Below, piece after piece: positions 63,844 to 64,000 of a stretch of 64,000 nt of DNA. The stretch is taken from assembly GCF_019443505.1 (NCBI RefSeq), contig NZ_CP080377.1:1054001-1118000 (forward strand), written 5' to 3'. The notes under the pieces were generated by a model, which had not been told where the DNA came from, did not search any database, and worked only from the letters and a program-made list of their open reading frames with translations. The stretch's first letter is position 1, and every line of letters begins with the position of its first letter. Source of the DNA: Janthinobacterium sp. PAMC25594 (GTDB lineage: Bacteria; Pseudomonadota; Gammaproteobacteria; Burkholderiales; Burkholderiaceae_D). A program made the translations under genes and the position numbers.

Positions 63844-64000
63844 TTACGCTCCCTGGGAGGCAGCCATCTGTGCTGCGACTTCTGCTGCGAAGTCGTCTTG
63901 CTTCTTCTCGATGCCTTCGCCTACCACGTACATGGCAAAACCTTTGACGCTGGTGTTAGCCGCCTTCAGCATTTGCTCAACCGACAGCTTGTCGTTTTTC
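63844..64000 (-). CDS. tsf: Elongation factor Ts (partial, C-terminal end)
   Basis: Only the last 51 residues are in the window: [20 protein letters not shown], then [20 protein letters not shown], ending MAASQGA. EF-Ts exchanges GDP on EF-Tu. The order tsf-pyrH-frr is conserved. The rest lies beyond the right edge. Confidence 0.93.
   Translation of the reverse strand, partial: KNDKLSVEQMLKAANTSVKGFAMYVVGEGIEKKQDDFAAEVAAQMAASQGA

Noticed and set aside
1..64000. tRNA, rRNA, CRISPR array or intact IS element
   Set aside because: No cloverleaf-like sequence with conserved T-loop, no regularly spaced repeats and no intact transposase were found by reading; a tRNA or repeat search tool could still find weak cases.

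Overview
The window is about 62 percent GC by eye. It carries the core of a betaproteobacterial chromosome with an Oxalobacteraceae look (Janthinobacterium, Massilia or Duganella type). That placement is inference. It rests on the ratA-rnfH / smpB neighbourhood, a 102-residue H-NS family protein, the ppsA/ppsR pair, and the order pyrH-frr-uppS-cdsA-dxr-rseP-bamA-skp-lpxD-fabZ-lpxA-lpxB-rnhB.

Bases 1 to about 39,100 are the right-hand part of a lambda-like prophage whose far end lies left of the window. From the left edge, all on the minus strand, come head genes (DUF6651-type scaffold, small M48-like metallopeptidase, minor head protein, DUF4055 portal, large terminase, DUF2280 probable small terminase). 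Next is a Q-like antiterminator (8174-8716) with a good promoter just downstream (8123-8150), placed like lambda pR'. A chemotaxis receptor (8815-10542) is carried as cargo between the late and early regions. The early minus operon runs from 23126 down to about 11167. It encodes a Cro-like regulator, small ORFs, a second regulator, a KilA-N protein, a repeat-rich C5 cytosine methyltransferase, a DUF1364 nuclease, a helicase-methyltransferase fusion, a DUF1376 initiator with iteron-like repeats, and a DnaC-type loader. Two related plus-strand membrane-protein genes (16363-16944, 17410-18015) interrupt this operon.

The switch is clear in the sequence. A CI-type S24 repressor (23211-23981, plus) faces cro across three operator-like palindromes. 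Two perfect copies of the same palindrome lie 2.9 kb away at 26104-26139, overlapping a promoter for the plus-strand operon. That operon holds many tiny, translationally coupled ORFs, a probable annealing protein, a YqaJ/lambda-type exonuclease, a coiled-coil protein, NinB, a notable RdgC-FtsK-gamma fusion, several hypotheticals, an excisionase and an integrase. This layout matches lambda immunity (OR/OL, PR/PRM/PL).

Bases 39,200-64,000 are ordinary chromosome: ratA-rnfH, smpB, H-NS, an SPFH/NfeD pair, dps, ppsA with its regulator ppsR, two lipoproteins, a class V aminotransferase, a SpoU methyltransferase, and a long minus-strand cluster for envelope biogenesis (lipid A, BamA, Skp, RseP, CdsA, UppS, Dxr) and translation (frr, pyrH, partial tsf).

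The best candidates for new biology are the RdgC-FtsK-gamma fusion, the pair of antisense two-TM proteins, the chemoreceptor moron, the tandem-repeat C5 methyltransferase, and the cluster of very small early ORFs. No tRNA, rRNA, CRISPR array or intact insertion sequence was seen.
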